From: Pseudomonadota bacterium
GTDB taxonomy: Bacteria; Myxococcota_A; Polyangia; Polyangiales; Polyangiaceae
Length of the DNA stretch: 6,420 nucleotides
NCBI GenBank assembly: GCA_023411445.1
Contig: JAEYOT010000029.1
Location: 1-6,420 of the forward strand
Reading direction: 5' to 3'
The notes under the pieces are model-generated. The model was not told the origin of the DNA, did no database searches, and worked only from the letters and a program-made list of their open reading frames with translations. Of this stretch, positions 5,332-6,420 are shown piece after piece. Positions within the stretch are counted from its first letter, which is position 1; each line of letters begins with the position of its first letter. A program made the translations under genes and the position numbers.

Positions 5332-6273
5332 GTGCGCCATGACAGCAGCGTGTCCCAGCGCCGGCTCGGCATCACGTTCGCGCTCATCGCCTACGGTATT
5401 TGGGGTCTGCTGCCGCTGTATCTCAAAGCGCTCGCTTCGGTGAACGCGTTCGAGGTCGTGTCTCATCGCATCGTGTGGGCTGCGGCGTTTCTGCTCGCGC
5501 TGCTGGTCGTCACCAAGCAGTACGGCTGGGTGAAAACGCTGCGCGAGCAGCCGCGTAGCGTGCTCACGTTCTTGTGCAGCGCGGCCGTGCTTTCCATCAA
5601 CTGGATTACGTACATCTGGGCGGTTGCGGTGGGACGCGTGGTTGACGCCAGCCTGGGCTACTTCATCAATCCGCTGCTCAGCGTCGTGCTGGCGGTGGTG
5701 GTGCTCAAGGAGCGGCTGCGCCCGCTGCAGTGGGCGGCGGTGAGCGTGGCCGGCGCGGGCGTCGTCTGGCTCACGGTCTTGGCCGGGCAGCTGCCGTGGA
5801 TCGGGTTGGTGCTGGCGGTGAGCTTCGGCCTGTACGGGCTACTGCGAAAAACGGCGCGCATCGACGCGCTGGGCGGGCTCACGCTGGAGACGCTCCTGCT
5901 CTTGCCCGTGGCGGGGGCGTACTTGCTGTGGGCTCCGAACGGCGGCGCGTGGCACGGCGCCCAGCCGAGCTTACGTCTGCTGCTCATTGCGGCGGGACCG
6001 ATCACGGCCGTGCCGCTCTTGGCCTTCGCCGCAGGAGCTCGGCGCATCCCGCTCTCGCTCGTCGGCATCCTGCAGTACCTGGGCCCCACGCTGCAGCTCT
6101 TGCTCGGCGTGCTGGTGTTCCGCGAGCAGCTGCCGCCCGCAAAGCTGCTGGGCTTTGCCCTGATCTGGCTGGCGGTCGCGCTCTACACGCTCGAAGGGGT
6201 TATGCTCCGGAGGCCAGCGCATGAGCAAGGTCGTCAACCTGAACAAGTTCCGCAAGGCCAAGGCCAAGGCTGA
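5332..6273 (+). CDS. rarD: RarD-type EamA/DMT superfamily permease
   Basis: About 313 residues (E. coli RarD has 296), an inner-membrane protein with roughly ten hydrophobic segments in two EamA halves. Family hallmarks are visible with the numbering from base 5332: ITFALIAYGIWGLLPLYLKA (14-33), EVVSHRIVWA (41-50), NWITYIWAV (90-98), ASLGYFINPL and LKERLRPLQW (106-134), LETLLLLPVAG (185-195), LLIAAGPITAVPLLAFAAGA (217-236) and GILQYLGPTLQLLLGVLVF (245-263). The E. coli homologue is annotated as a chloramphenicol-sensitivity protein; its substrate is not established, so resistance should not be assumed. Start choice is uncertain: GTG 5332 has GAGG only 2 bases away, and GTG 5350 gives a tidy MSQRRLGITF but no Shine-Dalgarno. 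The ATG at 5339, with GAGG 9 bases upstream, is one base out of frame. The last 17 residues (HEQGRQPEQVPQGQGQG) are read out of the overlapping DUF4169 gene. Confidence 0.92.
   Translation: MRHDSSVSQRRLGITFALIAYGIWGLLPLYLKALASVNAFEVVSHRIVWAAAFLLALLVVTKQYGWVKTLREQPRSVLTFLCSAAVLSINWITYIWAVAVGRVVDASLGYFINPLLSVVLAVVVLKERLRPLQWAAVSVAGAGVVWLTVLAGQLPWIGLVLAVSFGLYGLLRKTARIDALGGLTLETLLLLPVAGAYLLWAPNGGAWHGAQPSLRLLLIAAGPITAVPLLAFAAGARRIPLSLVGILQYLGPTLQLLLGVLVFREQLPPAKLLGFALIWLAVALYTLEGVMLRRPAHEQGRQPEQVPQGQGQG
6209..6213 (+). promoter_or_regulatory. Strong ribosome binding site for the DUF4169 gene
   Basis: GGAGG lies 7 bases before the ATG at 6221, inside the end of rarD. It is the best Shine-Dalgarno in the window and settles the start of the small gene despite its 53-bp overlap with rarD. 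Confidence 0.75.
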
Positions 6274-6418
6274 GAAGGAGAAGCACGCGGAGACCAATCG
6301 CCGCCTACACGGTCGCACCAAGGCCGAGCGCCTGCGGGACTTCCTGCAGAAGCAGCGGCTCGAGTCACAGGTGGACGGCGCCAAGCTGGAGGGCTCGCCC
6401 CAGCTCGAGGAGGACTGA
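6221..6418 (+). CDS. DUF4169 family small basic protein
   Basis: A complete 65-residue, highly charged protein that starts MSKVVNLNKFRKAKAKAEKE and continues NRRLHGRTKAERLRDFLQKQ, ending in an acidic tail (QLEED). The order 'V-N-L-x-x-x-R-K-A-K-A-x-A-E-K-E', 'N-R-x-x-x-G-R-T-K-A-E-R' and a closing 'V-D-G-x-K' is the pattern I know for DUF4169, small proteins of about 60 residues with no known function. It is predicted to be almost entirely helical and probably cytoplasmic. The ATG has a GGAGG 7 bases upstream. It overlaps the annotated end of rarD by 53 bp in another frame, so the two are probably cotranscribed. The functional link to a permease is unknown. The stop codon TGA ends 2 bases before the window edge. 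Confidence 0.88.
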   Translation: MSKVVNLNKFRKAKAKAEKEKHAETNRRLHGRTKAERLRDFLQKQRLESQVDGAKLEGSPQLEED

Positions 6419-6420
6419 GC

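Noticed and set aside
5061..5387. 109-codon N-terminal extension of the STAS-like gene
   Set aside because: Low-complexity Arg/Ser sequence that overlaps the rarD start and its promoter; the ATG at 5060 begins the structured part.
1..6420. Defence system, secretion cluster or mobile element
   Set aside because: No transposase, nuclease, toxin-antitoxin pair, integrase, terminal repeats or CRISPR-like array is visible on either strand.

Overview
This window reads as a GC-rich Gram-negative chromosome segment, most likely from a myxobacterium-like member of the Myxococcota (Polyangia type). The basis is very high GC at third codon positions, an outer-membrane barrel protein ending in Phe, a Pro/Ala-linked lipoprotein, and a large TPR protein of a style common in that group. 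This is an inference from composition and gene style; no marker gene fixes the taxon. I see no RNA gene, insertion sequence, CRISPR array or prophage.

Layout, left to right. (1) Bases 2-1155, plus strand: an outer-membrane porin gene of the phosphate-selective porin O/P type. It enters from outside the window in frame 2 and changes to frame 1 near base 176-195, so as written it is broken by an apparent single missing base. (2) Bases 1164-1871, minus strand: a lipoprotein with a peroxiredoxin/thioredoxin-like domain, convergent with the porin (8 bp between stop codons). (3) Bases 1887-4421, minus strand: an 844-residue TPR protein with a conserved-looking helical tail, 15 bp upstream of the lipoprotein and probably in one operon with it. 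(4) Bases 4422-4583: an intergenic stretch with an inverted repeat whose loop holds a sigma-54-like promoter reading toward the TPR gene. (5) Bases 4584-5060, minus strand: a 158-residue protein with a STAS-like pattern. (6) Bases 5061-5331: a divergent intergenic stretch with a good sigma-70-like promoter (about 5196-5224) and a leader hairpin for the plus-strand genes. (7) Bases 5332-6273, plus strand: a RarD-type EamA/DMT permease. (8) Bases 6221-6418, plus strand: a small basic DUF4169-type protein that overlaps the permease end and has a strong ribosome binding site.

The genes do not form one obvious pathway. The likely transcription units are the TPR protein plus redoxin lipoprotein, and RarD plus the DUF4169 protein; the porin and the STAS-like gene appear to stand alone. 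No clearly new multi-gene system is visible. The points most worth a second look are the split porin, the rarD start where the best initiation signal is one base out of frame (the same direction of error as in the porin), the uncharacterised TPR protein paired with a redox lipoprotein, and the sigma-54-like site.
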